Below are positions 42,883-55,303 of a stretch of DNA of 64,000 nucleotides, one piece after another (positions within the stretch are counted from its first letter, which is position 1; every line of letters starts with the position of its first letter). The stretch covers positions 139,001 through 203,000 of the forward strand of contig JAVKOQ010000045.1 of assembly GCA_031835245.1 (NCBI GenBank), read 5' to 3'. The stretch is from Balamuthia mandrillaris. Lineage: Eukaryota > Discosea > Longamoebia > Balamuthiidae. The position numbers were made by a program, and so were the translations under genes. The notes beneath the pieces were generated by a model. That model did not search any database. It was not told the DNA's origin and worked only from the letters and a program-made list of their open reading frames with translations.

Positions 42883-45800
42883 CTGCATGAGTTAATGCTG
42901 TATTTTTCTCTTCGTTAATAGCGTTGAACAGCCGAACACCTCAAGACTTCGATTTTGGTGGCAACTTTTACCAGCACTCCATCACCCAAGGTATGTTCCT
43001 TTGCACAGCCATAAAATATTTTATCCTTTCTAATCTTTTTTTCTGTCTCGTTTCATTTTCGCTCGGTTTGTTTTGCTGTACGATGAAGAACCTCCATCTG
43101 CGACTATCCTCATCCAAGAATTAAAAACTGCTATTGAGGTTTTCGCTCCGCTTAGCGCTTCTTCTTACATATTGCCAAAAGCTACAACAATAACGGAAGA
43201 AGACAAAGAAGCAAGGGGTATTTCGTATGCGCTGATGACCGATCGGCTATACAGCTCCGCTGTGGTAGAACAATGGAGAGACCAATTGAAGCAGCAGTTG
43301 TTGCGCATCTCTGCCTCTCAACGTAGCAATGTTTTTCGCACAACAGTTGCGAGGATGTGGGAAATACTGGAACGTCCGATGACAGTGACGCACTTGTTTC
43401 ATCGCTCCCACCACGATGGTAGTGATGCTATCAATGTCGATGGGAGAGAGTGCCATTCAGCGAGAGAAGAGGAAGAATGCAGTGGCTTTTATTTAGCCTC
43501 TGTTGTGGAACAAAAAGCAGAAATGTTGGGGCTATTGGTGGAAAAGTTGGAATCTACTGTCACAAACTTAGAGCTGAACGAACGAGTCAAACAACTGGTA
43601 CAGTTAGTTCCAAAAAAAAAAAACACACACACACGCGCGCGCACGTATATTTATTAATGCACCCTACAACCAAATACAACAGGTCCACAAAGAAGAAGGC
43701 ATAGAGGAAAGATCGGCGCGTTTGCACAACATCCTCCATCAAGGCAACTACACGGACTACGTGATTGCTCTCTCCGATGAAGAGAAGACTGAATATCGCG
43801 TTCACAAAGCTTTTCTCGCGGAGTACTTGCCCCGCTTCACTAGCGACATATTTCAGAACATGCAGGAACGAAACCGGCTGCAACTGGCAGCTGAGTATGA
43901 GTTTCAACCTGTCGATAAGGAGACGGTGGAGTTATTGCTGGAGTTCATTTACACAGGCAAGATGAGGAAGCATCCTGGCGCAAGACTTCCTTCCTTGTTG
44001 GCGTTGGCAAATTATCTTCAGGTGGATGCACTCATTGAACAGTGCTGTATGATGTTGGCTGAGAATGTGGACACAGATAATTGTCTCGAGTTATGGGATT
44101 GGGCTAACTTGCATGCACCATCGGCGGAAAATGAGGAGAACAGCATGAACGATGGTACTACTTCTCCTTTGGATCTCACTTCTACGAATGGCGGCAATAG
44201 CGATACTGGCTCTTCCGCTTCGCCTCTCCTCTCCTCTTCGCATTCATCATCTCCTTCATCTTCCTCTTCTCCTTCACTACTAGCAACTGCTCCAAGTATC
44301 TCTTCGAAACGTGCGATGGCAGGTTGGAAAAAGCTAAAAGAGGCTTGCTTCCGCGTCATTGCTCAAATGGAGTATTCTTTTGGAGTAGAGGACATCCAAC
44401 AACGACACGGAGCAGTCTCTTCCTCTTCTGCTTCTTCGCCTTCACCATCTCCTTCCTCTTCATTCCCACTTCCACCAAAGCAACAACATGCTCAATTGAT
44501 TGCTCGCAGCAGAAACAACAGAAAAAATCTTTTACGGAAACGCCTGTTCAGTCGTAAAGATGGCGGAGCAGGAGCCTCAACAGCTGCCTCAGAACAACAA
44601 GATAAAAAAGATTCCTCCAATAATGCTGCTTCTGCGTCTTCTGAAGAATTAACGACAGAGAAAAAAGAAACTGCAGAAGGCAGACGTAGAAAGAGAGAAG
44701 CTCAGCGTGGATCAACAGAATTTCCCCCTGGCTTCATGGAAGACACCACCGGCAGAAATTCTGCTATGCCTATGGGCTCTTTGTTTGGTCTTAAACACGA
44801 GGGCATAACTGCTCCCATTCCCAAGCACGCAGCTGGACGTTCCATTGTACGTGCTGTTGGGCGGAAGCATGCTCCTCAACAGAGTTCCTCACCTGCATCA
44901 TCGTCGGTAATCTCATTCACAACACCCTCTGCATTCACGTTCTCTCCGCCTACTTCCACTACTACCACACCAGCACCACCATCACCATTGTCTTCTGCCT
45001 CCTCTCCATCTCTTTCAGCACAACCCCCATCCTTTGGCCCAACTTCCACGTCATCGTTTCTTACCGGCAAGAATGATGGACCAGAGAACGCGGAACAATC
45101 TACTACGCCATCTATCCCATTTAGCCAAAAGCCAGCGAGCACTAAATCTTCTCGTTCGAGCAGTCCTTCGGGCGCTTTTCCTCAGACAAACGCAGACTCA
45201 CCTATCCCTCTTTCTATCACGTTGACGCCAAAAGACATTTTCGAATATCATCGGATAAAAACCGCTGCATCTCGCCATGATGCACCCTTTGCTTCCTCCA
45301 AAGAAGAAGAACAAGAACAAGAAGAAGAAGAGGAAGCATTAGAAAGAGAAGAGCTGTCTCCAGAACAGACCTCTTCCCCATCACAAGAGAAAGGCAAGGA
45401 GAAAGTAATAGGGCAACAACCTCCAAGCAAACACGGTATTTCATCCACACTATTTCCTTCATCTGCATGCCGCAGCCAAGATGAAACCTCCACGCCTTCT
45501 CTCTTCTGTACGCCAGCTCACAAGAATCCATCCCACGTTTTGGACGGATTCTTCGATGCTATTCGGCAAGGTGATCTACCGACCGTTCGTCGCATGGTGG
45601 AAGCAAAGCAAGTCGATGTAAACGTAGGAGTGGAGCATGGCTATGGCCCCTTGCATTGTTGCTGTCATGCTGCTCCTGTCTCTGAGATTCAGGACAATAC
45701 TTCCACCTCCTCCGAGGCTTTTCCCTCTTTAGGGAAGAAAGACAACTCTACAACCCCCCAAATCCTGCAGAAAAGTGACCCAGTTACTTTTAGCCAAAGT

Positions 45801-46803
45801 TCTTCTTCTGACACTTCGCCCGGATCTAGTGGCGCAGCCTCTGCTCTTAGTGCGGATAGCAGCACTTCCCTTGCCCCTGATACTTCTTCGTCCTCTGCCT
45901 CTCCTTTCATATCCACAGCTTCCTTTTCTTCCGGCTTGTCTTCGTCTTCCTCCTCATCCGTGGAGTCACTTCAAGAGCAGCTATCCAGCAACGAGGTCGG
46001 TGATAGTTATTTGGCTATAGCTAAGTTCTTGTTAGATTCTGGTGCTAGTTTTGATGGAAGCGCCTGGTGCAACTATCAAGACCCGCTATACTATGCTTGC
46101 GAGGTTCTTTCTTTCTCTCCCTTCTCTCTCTTTTATCTTTTCTTCTTGCTCTCCCCTCTTCTAACTATCATTATCTATTCCAAAGGGAGGGAGTTTATTG
46201 ATAGTAAAGGAACTACTACAACGGATAGAGCCTTACATCTACACAGCAAGGCATTCCCATCTGTTGTCGATAGCCCATCCCAACGTTTGCCCAATTTTGG
46301 AGAGTCACGTCGGGGAGGCACTCAAGAAACAAAATGAGCAACTTCATCCTCCGCTTTACGAACCCCCTTCTTTGTCCTCCTTCTGGACCGTTGCTTCAAA
46401 ACCGACAGCGGCATTCCCATCACTATCACATGAAGGTACTGCTACTGTCAGTGGAGTGACTGGCGATTTAACGTCTCCGTCTCCATCTTCGTCTCCGTCT
46501 CCTCCTCCTTCTTCTTCTTCTTCCACTTTGTTGTCATTACCACCAACCCAACAACCTATTGATTCATCTCCTTCCACAACCACGCTACCGGAGACACCCA
46601 CAACCGCTGACACCACCATCATTTCTGCCTCCTCCTCCTCTTCCAGTTCTTCCTCTTCCTCCTCTTCCTCTTCTTCCTCATTGGCAGCAGAAGACTTACC
46701 CCCAGCGACCAACCCGACTCATCCTGCCTCCACCGACTCTGAAACCACCAATGACACCGAAGCGGGAACTCACCAACCAGATAGGGATGAGGGTCACCGG
46801 TAA
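40804..46803 (+). CDS. multidomain OTU-like / BTB / ankyrin protein
   Basis: Seven exons (40804-41079, 41184-41681, 41772-42837, 42922-42990, 43089-43597, 43683-46103, 46186-46803) give 1818 residues in one frame. The N-terminal motif LWPVSCYAPEKG...GDVSPEELRYCAY weakly recalls the NUP42-type C-terminus. An OTU-like domain is split: NWGACLFAAVSDQLF near residue 295, then about 250 residues of insert with a coiled coil, then FGDWLSLQVLSDCFGITINV and SNWNDKYFASVYP. The Cys is kept but the usual Asp and His are not. A BTB domain follows (DYVIALSDEEKTEYRVHKAF; FIYTGKMRKHP) with a BACK-like helix, then about 500 residues of Ser-rich low complexity. Weak ankyrin repeats close the protein (FFDAIRQGDLPTVRRMVEA; AIAKFLLDSGASFDG). 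It may be a cullin-3 adaptor or ubiquitin-binding scaffold; that is inference. Confidence 0.8.
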
Positions 46804-47089
46804 CCAGTAAGCCACCTTTTCTTACCCTTGCGCAAGAAAAAGACCCTGCTTTTTTGGGAGAATTTTTGTTATTATTTTTCTGATGTGCTTGATTTATTTC
46901 GTGTCGTCACGAATATATTATTTTCGCCAGGTTTTCAGTGTAATTTCCAACCGGCATGTTTAAAATTCTCCTATTGGCTCTTCAATTTATGCAGTTTTTA
47001 GCGTTTGTTTGCTGCAGCACCACGGCAAGCCAAGAGCCACTGCTGCATCGGAACTGTACCTGTACCATCCTTCCCTCCCCCCCCAAAAC

Positions 47090-48160
47090 ATGTTTTCCAC
47101 TGGACTGAGAACTGTGGCCAGGCCTGCTGCCTCCTCGCTGCTCCTTCGCCCTTTGGTACCTTTCATCCCCTCCCCCCTTTTTCTTCTTCTATCTCCTCAT
47201 TTATCAGCCTAGCTTGTGGGGCTTGGTTCGTGTGCTACTTTTTTTTTTCGTCCGTTTTTTTGTTGAGCTTTTTTTTTGATTGATTTTTTTACTCCTTGGA
47301 TTATTACTCTCACTCACTGGGATGGAACTGCAACTACAAACAAATAAATCAACTGAAAAAAATACGATAGGGCAACAGAGCATCTGCCTCTGCACTCCTT
47401 ATGTCCTCCTCCTCGCGTAGGAGCCTCTTCACCCTCGAAGAGCCGCCCTACCTCCAAAGCGGCCTTGGCTCCGCCATCTCCGCCAAGCAACTGGACTTTC
47501 ACTTCAACAAGCACCACAAGACCTACCTCAACAAGACCAACGAGGCGGTGCAGGGCACCCCCGACGAGTACCGCAGCCTGGAGGACGTCATCCTCTCGGC
47601 CAAGGCCAGCGGCAACGCCGGCCTCTTCAACAACAGCGCGCAGCTGTGGAACCACAGCTTCTTCTGGAAGTGCATGGCCGAGCCGGGAAAGACCGGAGAG
47701 ATGTCCAACGAGCTGCAGCAGCGCTTGAAGGACGCCTTTGGCAGCGTGGAGGAGTTCAAGAAGAAGGTATTGTTCTTTGTTGTTGTTTTGATTGCTTTAT
47801 TGTTATCTTTTGCTGTTTGTTTCTCTCTCTCTCTCTCTCTCTCTCCTCTGCTGCTCTCTCTCTCTCTCTCTTTGAATGTCACTGCTTCTATACGTTTGTC
47901 ATTTTTGATCTGTTTTTTTAACTGAAACACGGTGCGTGGTGTTGAATTGTAGTTCACTCAAGCGGCCACCACGAACTTTGGTAGTGGCTGGACCTGGTTG
48001 GTGGACGTGAACGGAAAGCTGGAGATTATGAACACCTCCAATGCAGAGTCGCCTGTGGTGATGAGGGTGAAGCCCTTGCTAACCCTTGACGTCTGGGAGC
48101 ACGCCTATTACATCGACCACCAAAACCGTCGTCCTGTGAGTACCAATATTTTTCTTTCTC

Positions 48161-48196
<36 letters not shown>

Positions 48197-48301
48197 ATGT
48201 GTTGACCTTTGCTTTTTTTTGTTATTGTTTTAAAGGACTACATTACCAAGTGGTGGGATGTCGTCAACTGGAACTTTGTGAATGCTCAACTTTCCAAGTA
48301 A
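47090..48301 (+). CDS. Fe-type superoxide dismutase, mitochondrial
   Basis: Four exons (47090-47155, 47371-47766, 47953-48135, 48236-48301), all joined in phase 0, give 236 residues. The first 40 residues (MFSTGLRTVARPAASSLLLR) form an Arg/Ser/Leu-rich mitochondrial presequence. Metal ligands: His in LDFHFNKHHKTY, His in WNHSFFW, and Asp and His in LDVWEHAYYIDHQNR. Gln in NNSAQLWNHSFFW, and GSGWTWLV without the MnSOD Gln, point to iron. The enzyme converts superoxide to oxygen and peroxide. The exon 2 acceptor was placed at GATAG|GGCAAC: of the AGs in reach it alone keeps frame and has no stop. The final exon supplies WWDVVNWNFVNAQLSK. The introns contain long (CT)n. Confidence 0.96.
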
Positions 48302-48764
48302 ATGCTGATCATTACATAGTCCTCTTTTATGTTTCTCTATCAATAGACTTAGCCTCGACTCGCTCTCTTCTCCCAACTCGTTTTTTTTTCTTCCTCTTTC
48401 TCCTCTGCATTCTCCTTTGTATTCTCTCCTGTCTTCCTTCTTTCTTCTCTCCTGCCTTTCTTCTCTTCTGCCTTTCTTCTCTTGTCGTTCTCCCCCATCA
48501 TGTTATATCGCGTCGACACGATAAAGCGGTTACCGATTCATGACGACGCGAAAGAATTACCGTTCGTTTGTTCGACGAGAAAGACAGAGCGGCGGCAGCA
48601 TCTCTCTCTTTGATTTTGTGCTCTCTTCTTCTGCTCTGTTTCGTTGTTGTTCGTTGTTGACTCTTTCTTTGCTCTGACGGGAGGGGAGTATCGGCGCGAC
48701 CAGTACTGTATTTTTTTGTTTTATTTTATTTATTTTTAATTTTTTTTTTGGGCCGTTGAAAACG
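48302..48764. promoter_or_regulatory. PH-ankyrin upstream region with CGTCGACACG and CATGACGACGCG
   Basis: CGTCGACACG at about 48511-48520 and CATGACGACGCG at about 48539-48550 lie 215-255 bp upstream of the PH-ankyrin start. They are relaxed copies of the TGTCGACA element. The right part is T/A-rich (48710-48750). The left part is C/T-rich and may be the SOD 3' flank. Confidence 0.45.
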
Positions 48765-51700
48765 ATGAAAACCGAGACTGCCGGTAAGACCTGTACCCAT
48801 CCCTTCTTCCCCTTTTTTTTTCTTCTTCTTCTATCTTTTATTTATTTATTTATTTATTTTTTTTTTTTGCTTTTTCCATATATTTTTTTTCTTAAACAAA
48901 TCCATCTACAAGAGGGCTCGGGTTCGGCCTGCCCTGAAAAGCAAGGTTGGCTGATCAAACAAGGGGGCCTGCATAAAAACTGGAAGAGACGATGGTTCGT
49001 GTTACGCGACTACCAAATCCTGTACTTTAACAAAAAGACCACCAAGGTAAGCCACCCCTCCTCCCTCTTTCCTTCCTTCTTTGCTACCTTTCTTGCTTGC
49101 GTGGTCTCACAGGTTGATTTTTTTTAAAAAAATGATAACGTAAAAGGTCAACAAAGCAGCCGGTCGCATTCCTTTCGGCGTGATCGCGGATGTGGACGAG
49201 AACGTGGACCCCAAAGACAAACAAGCCAAAGGAGCCAAGAAGGGCTGTCCCATCTTCAAGATCGTGGTAAGCACCAAGCGCAAGACCTACTTTGTGCAGG
49301 GCGAGACCCCTGCAGACACCAAGCAATGGGTGGACGTCCTCAAACAAGCTCTCGCGCAATACAAGGCTTCTTCATCTTCTTCTTCCACACATGTTGGCAC
49401 GGCAGCAGTCACCGCCTCCGCTTCTTCCAAGTCGGCTTCTCCTCGCTCTGGCTCTTCCACGCCAAAGCAAATAGGCCAAGCGAGAACGGCCAGCCAGGGC
49501 GCTGGTAGTGGCTCGCACAGCAGACAGTCCTCATTGGCTGGGCATAGCTACTCTGCTCAACACTTTTCCGAGGACGATGCGGAGGAGGACGAGAATGAGG
49601 ATGGAGAGGAGGAGGATGAAGATGAGGATAGGACAAGTTCTGGCTCGGAGCTCCGAGAGAGGAAAGGAAGGGCGCTGGTGGATAGAGGCAAACGATTTTC
49701 TTTGCGTACCGGAAAGAAAGCAGAAGTCCGTAAATCTCTCTCTCTCTCTCTCTCTCTCTCCCGCTCGTTTATTTAGCAAGATTGTTGACCGGTTGATACA
49801 GCAATTGTTTTTGGCAGTGTCGGCTTTGGACAATGTAGCCATGGCACGGAAGTTGATGGAAGGTGACCCAGCTATTTGCTTGTGGCGCAATCCTCAGGAG
49901 AAGCAACGCACCGCCCTGCACGCTGCTGTAGATAACGGCCACAAGAAATGCGCCGATCTCATCATTAAGTCCATGCCTGAAGCTGCCTCCATTGGAGACG
50001 TTGACGGATGGACTCCTCTCCATTTGGCAGCGTTCAGAGGGGACGTGGATTGCGTGCAGATGCTTTTGTCCACTCCGGCCCTCAAAAAGTGGGTTACGGC
50101 AACCAACAGCAACAACCTAACACCAGCTTATCTTGCTATCTTTGGCGGTCACTCCCAATGCGCGAAGCTGCTCATTGAGTGCGCTCAAGCCACACTCGGA
50201 GAATCCTCTGTGCGTTTCTCTCTCTCTCTCTCTCACCTGTTTTCTTTTCTATTAACCCATTTTTTTTATTTTTTATTTTCCAATAGGGTTGGACACAGTT
50301 GCACTTAGATTGCTTGGATGGTTCTGAAGATAAAGTAGCCGACCAATTGAAAAAGAACAAAAAGAACCCAGCAGCTCTCAACAGCGTGGCTGATCATGGG
50401 CTAGTACCTCTATTCTTGGCTTGCGGCAACAGCAAACACAGCAGCAAGGTCGTGAACCTGCTTCTTGATAAAGGAGGAGCCGATATGATGAAACACAGAG
50501 ACCAAAGCAGGAAGACTGCGCTTCACTTTGCTGCTGCTGCGGGCAACGAAGAGTGTGTTAAGACGCTGTTGAAACGAGGAATGGATCCTAACCTCTTAGA
50601 TGCACGCAAGAAGACGCCGCTTCACTTTGCGATGGGCACGGGTAATGCTGCATGTGTTACTGCCCTGATCAACGGCGGCGCCAAAATCAACAAACGAGAC
50701 GAAGCTGGTATTCATTTCCTTTCCTTTTTTCCTTTTTCCTTTTTTTTTTCGCTTCGTTCGTTTCTATTTGGTTAATGGTGTTCAAATTAAAAAGGATTTA
50801 CTCCACTGCATACTGCATGCATTCACGGGCAAAGCAAATGTGTGGCGCTGGTGCTGGCAACTGCTGCGGCCATTGGAGGCCAACTGGGTGACGACCATGG
50901 ATCCAATCAACGACAAAAAGAACACAGCCATACCAGCAACAAACACAAAGTGCCAGGCAAGAAGCCAGATGTAAATGCTCAAGGAGCTGAAGGCTTGAGT
51001 CCATTGCATTTTGCCGTCTATGCCAACTCTCCAGAGTGCACTAAAGAACTGTTAGAACATGGTGCTCTCGTTAATATTACAGGTTTCATTTTCTTTGCTT
51101 TGTCTTATTCTCTCCCTCCCTCTCTCCCTCTCTTTCTTTCTCTCTCATCGTTCATGAGAACAAACAAATACCGACTGTGGATCTTTCTATCTTTGCAGAT
51201 TCATCAGGCAGAACTCCTTTACACGAGGCAGCAATGTCCGGTTTTCTGGATTGTATAACGATGCTAACCTCCCTGTCCAAGGACATAGACATTGATGCCC
51301 TTGATTGTGAGGGCAACTCGCCCCTCCACAAAGCCATCGAAGGAGGCGGCTCTCGCGGCAGTGGTTCTACTCCAAGGAGCCAACCCTCCTCCTCTCCTTC
51401 GTCTCCACACCCACAGTCAAAAAACGACAGCAACAATAAAGAAAAAGAACAAGACCGAAAGCCCCGCAGCAACAGTAAGGCCAAGAGCAAATTAGATGCT
51501 GAGGCTGCTTCATCCTCCACAAATGCGCTAAGTTCATCTCCATCGTCAGCATCACCAGCAACACCAACAAGGAATACACACTCAGAAGCGCAAGGTACTT
51601 TCGAGCAAGTCGTGACTTGGTTGATAAAGCATGGAGCGGATGTTGACCTGCTGGATGCGAACGGCAACAACCCACTGTTCAAGGCGGTAGCTCATGGTCG

Positions 51701-54700
51701 CTTAGAAATCGCCAAAATCCTGCTGCAAGGCTCCGACCAAAAGGAAGAGGAATGCAAGGTCAACCTTGTGAACCGCTTCGGAGGAACGCCGCTGATGGAG
51801 GCCGTCAAACGCGGCGATCTCGAAATGGTGACACTCCTCCTCAACCACTCGGCCGATGTCAATCACACTGGCAAAGCAGGCCGCACTGCCTTGCACGAGG
51901 CCTGCTCCTTGGGCAACGAAAAGCTGGTGGACGTGCTGCTGACAAGTGGTGCCAAGATAGATGCTGTGGACAGACGACATCATCGAACCCCCCTTGACGA
52001 GGCCACCTTGAAGGATCATATTGGCTGCATGAAGCAGCTGTTAGCATGCGGTGCAGATCCCAACCATCGCGATCAGGCGCTGCAAACACCGTTGCACAAG
52101 GCCGTAGCGAATAACAACGTCAAGACGGTGGAGCTGCTGTTGAAGCATGGGGCGCAGGTCAACATGAAAGCATTGGCCACGAACAATGCTCAACAGGAAA
52201 GAGAAAGAGCAGCGTCGGGTAGTCATGTTACCTTTGCTGGAGAGGCTAAGAACGAGGCGGCAACAAGCAACAACGTTGGCGTGCTGGAAAGCACGAAGAC
52301 CTTCGCTGTTGCGAAAGCACGTGACGATCATAGTGAAAGCGATAATGACAGCGACAGTGGCAGCGATGACAGCGATTCTGACGAGACAGGAAAAGGCAAA
52401 GAGCGGAAACGCCGTCGTCAAGAGAGCAATGCTCAAGTAGCAACTATCACTCCTTTGATCATCTGTGCGAGAAATCCCTGTGGAGGCACCTACGACTGTG
52501 CCAAGTTGTTGATAGACAATGGGGCTGAAGTTCAATGTTGCGATGAGAAGCAGAACACGCCACTTCACGAAGCTGCTAGCTCCGGTAACTTCGACACACT
52601 CCAGCTACTCTTATCTAAAGGAGCAGATGTGCACTGCAAGAACGCTGAAGGACAGAGCGCGTTGATGCTGGCGGCGCGGTATAGCAAGGACGTGGCTGTG
52701 GCCTCTCAGCTGTTGTCACATGGCGCCCAGGTCAACGAAAAGGACAATCATGGCAATACTCCACTCATCAATGTACGTTTTTGTCATCTCTTGTTGTTTC
52801 AAATTACTCTTCTTCTTACAATCATAACTACAGGCTTGCATGCAAGGCTCTCACGAAATGGTGCAAATGATGCTGGATCAAGGTGCTGAGGTCAACTGCA
52901 GGAACAAGGCCCAGGCCACCCCCTTGCACTACGCTGTGAAGAGCGGGCATCTGGCTTGCGTCCAAATCCTCCTCAAAGCCAAAGCGGACGCCAACGGTAC
53001 TGACAAAGAAGGCAGAACTCCCCTCCATGAAGCAGCTGAAGGTGGCTTCGAGGACATTCTCAGCGAGCTTTTGCAGCAACAGAACAAGGAAGCTGGAGAA
53101 GAACAAAAAAATGCTTCTTCATCTATAGACATAATGGACAGCCATGGTCATACACCATTGCTCAAAGCCTGCATTCACGGGTTCAGTAAATGCGTGGAGC
53201 TGTTATTGAAGCATGGAGCCAATACTGACGTCCGCGTCAAAGAGGACGGCAGCACTCCTCTCCACTACGCTGCTGCCTCCGGGGACTGTTCCTCCGTTCG
53301 TAAAATGTTGGAACAATCCTTTTCCTCCTCTCAAAGCAACAACAACAGGGTGGACGATCGTGCCAACGATCAAACGACCCCATTGCACTGGGCCGCTCGC
53401 TCAGGTCGCACCAAAGTTTGCGAGCTGCTCCTCAGCAAAGGAGCAGAGGTGGACGCTAGAGACAGCCGCCAAGCCACGCCTTTAATCCACGCCGCTGCCA
53501 ACGGGCATGCTCGCTGCTTGGCCCTGTTGGTTAAGAAAGGAGGGGCGGACATCAACTCCAGAGATAAGGATGGACGAACCCCGCTGCACGAGGCCGCCGC
53601 CAATGACCGCATTAAGGTCATTTCGTTCCTGCTCACACAAAGCAAGACTTTGGAGATTGATGCGGTGGATGGGGCTGGAAGGACGGCGCTCTATGAGGCG
53701 GCTTCTAATGGGAATTACAGCAGCTGCAGGATGTTGGTCTGCGGACAGAACCCCAAGAGAAGAAGGATGATAACCCTCTCCGCAAAATTACAGATTCCAG
53801 AACAAGATCGCTTCGAGTTGGTCAACGATGAGGAGGCCGATGAAGGCAACAACGGCGGAGAAAACGAGGAAGCAGAGGAACCAGCAACGCACAAGGACAA
53901 AGAAAAAGACATAGAGGAAGAATCAACGTACCTCTGCGCCGATGTGAACCTCTGCGAGCGACGCGGGTTGACCCCTCTGCATGCTGCCGCCCTCAACGAC
54001 AGCGACATTGTGCGCCTGCTGCTCGAGTTTGGGGCCGACGTCAACGCCAGGAGCGCCCAGGGTGTGACCCCTCTCCATAACGCCACTTTTCTGGGAGACT
54101 TTGAGACGGTGAAGCTGTTGGTCTCCAGTGGCGCTGACGTGGCCAAGAACTGCCAAGGCGCCAAGGGGCAGTCCCCCTTGCACAATGCAGCCAACGTGGG
54201 CAAGGAGGAGATCGTGCAGTACCTCTTGGAGAATGGGGCTGACGCCAATGCGAGAGACAAGTACCAGAAGACCCCCCTCCATAGCGCCGCCTTGAAGGGA
54301 CATTACGACGCCATGAAGAGGTTGATCAAGGTTGGCCACGCAGATGTGGATGCTAAAAACGAACATGGCATTACTGCTCTTCATATTGCTGCTGCCAAGG
54401 TTACCTTCTTTTGCTCTTTCCCTATTTTCCTGTTCTCTCTTTTTTTCCTCTTCTTTTTTTTTCTCTTTTTTTTCTCTTTTTTTCTCCTTTTCTTTTGCTG
54501 TCTCAGTAACTCACTTGTATTTTAAAGGGCCACGTGGATTGCGTGCGACTGCTTCTCAAACATGGAGCAGACGTAAACTGCATTAACGTGCAAGGAGTAA
54601 CGCCGCTGCACGAGGCTGCCTTTAATGGCTTCATAACAACAGCCGTTTTGCTGCTTGATAAGGGAGCCAACGTCTCCGCCAAAGCCGTGCAGGACCTCAC

Positions 54701-55303
54701 CCCACTGCACAACGCTGCCTCTGCTGGACAGACCCCGCTCATCAGCTTGCTCATCTCCCGAGCGGCCAACATTGAGGCTACCACCACAAAACTGTATTTT
54801 CTTCTGCTTGTTCTTCTGCCTGTTCTTGTTCTTGTTCTTCTTCTTCTTCTTCTTCTTCTTCTTCTTCTTCTTGTTCTTGTTCTTCTTCTTCTTGTTCTTC
54901 TTCTTGTTCTTCTTCTTCTTCTTCTTGTTCTTCTTCTTCTTGTTCTTCTTGTTCTTCTTCTTCTTCTTCTTCTTCTTGTTTTCTTTCTTTTTCTCATTCT
55001 TTTTGTTCTCCCTTGGTTTGTAACAACAGGTTCACAGCGTTGCATTGCGCAGCGGCAGGAGGTCACGCGGAGACAGCGGCCTTCCTCATCGAGAAAGGTG
55101 CCAAGGTCAACGCCAAGGACGAGAAGCAAGAGACGGCGCTGCACAAGGCCGCTGCCAACGGCCACAGCAAGTGCCTGAAGGTGTTGGTGGCCAAGGGGGC
55201 CGACCTCAAGGCGCAGAACGCCAACGGAGAGACAGCCCTGGCGCTGGCCAGTGCCAAGGGACATGCCCGCGTGGAAGCACTCTTGCGGAAGTTTGGTGGC
55301 TAG
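48765..55303 (+). CDS. giant PH-domain ankyrin-repeat protein (about 38 repeats)
   Basis: Ten exons (48765-48783, 48913-49046, 49147-49729, 49818-50209, 50287-50707, 50795-51082, 51199-52772, 52834-54399, 54528-54793, 55030-55303) give 1838 residues. A PH domain covers about 10-115: QGWLIKQGGLHKNWKRRWFV, LRDYQILYFNK and the closing helix TKQWVDVLKQALAQY. A Ser-rich and acidic linker follows. From residue 250 to the end I count about 38 ankyrin repeats (TPLHEAAMSG, TPLHYAAASG, TPLHNAANVG and so on), broken by Ser/Asp/Glu inserts. The architecture suggests a membrane-recruited scaffold; partners are unknown. Exon 1 encodes only MKTETA plus one base. Intron 9 holds a long (TTC)n. Every exon joins in phase, which supports a single gene. 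Confidence 0.9.
54830..54985. repeat. (TTC)n with TTG interruptions in PH-ankyrin intron 9
   Basis: About 150 bp of TTC repeats with CTTGTTC interruptions on the coding strand, the same pattern as in the TauE intron at 39.6-39.8 kb. Confidence 0.95.
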
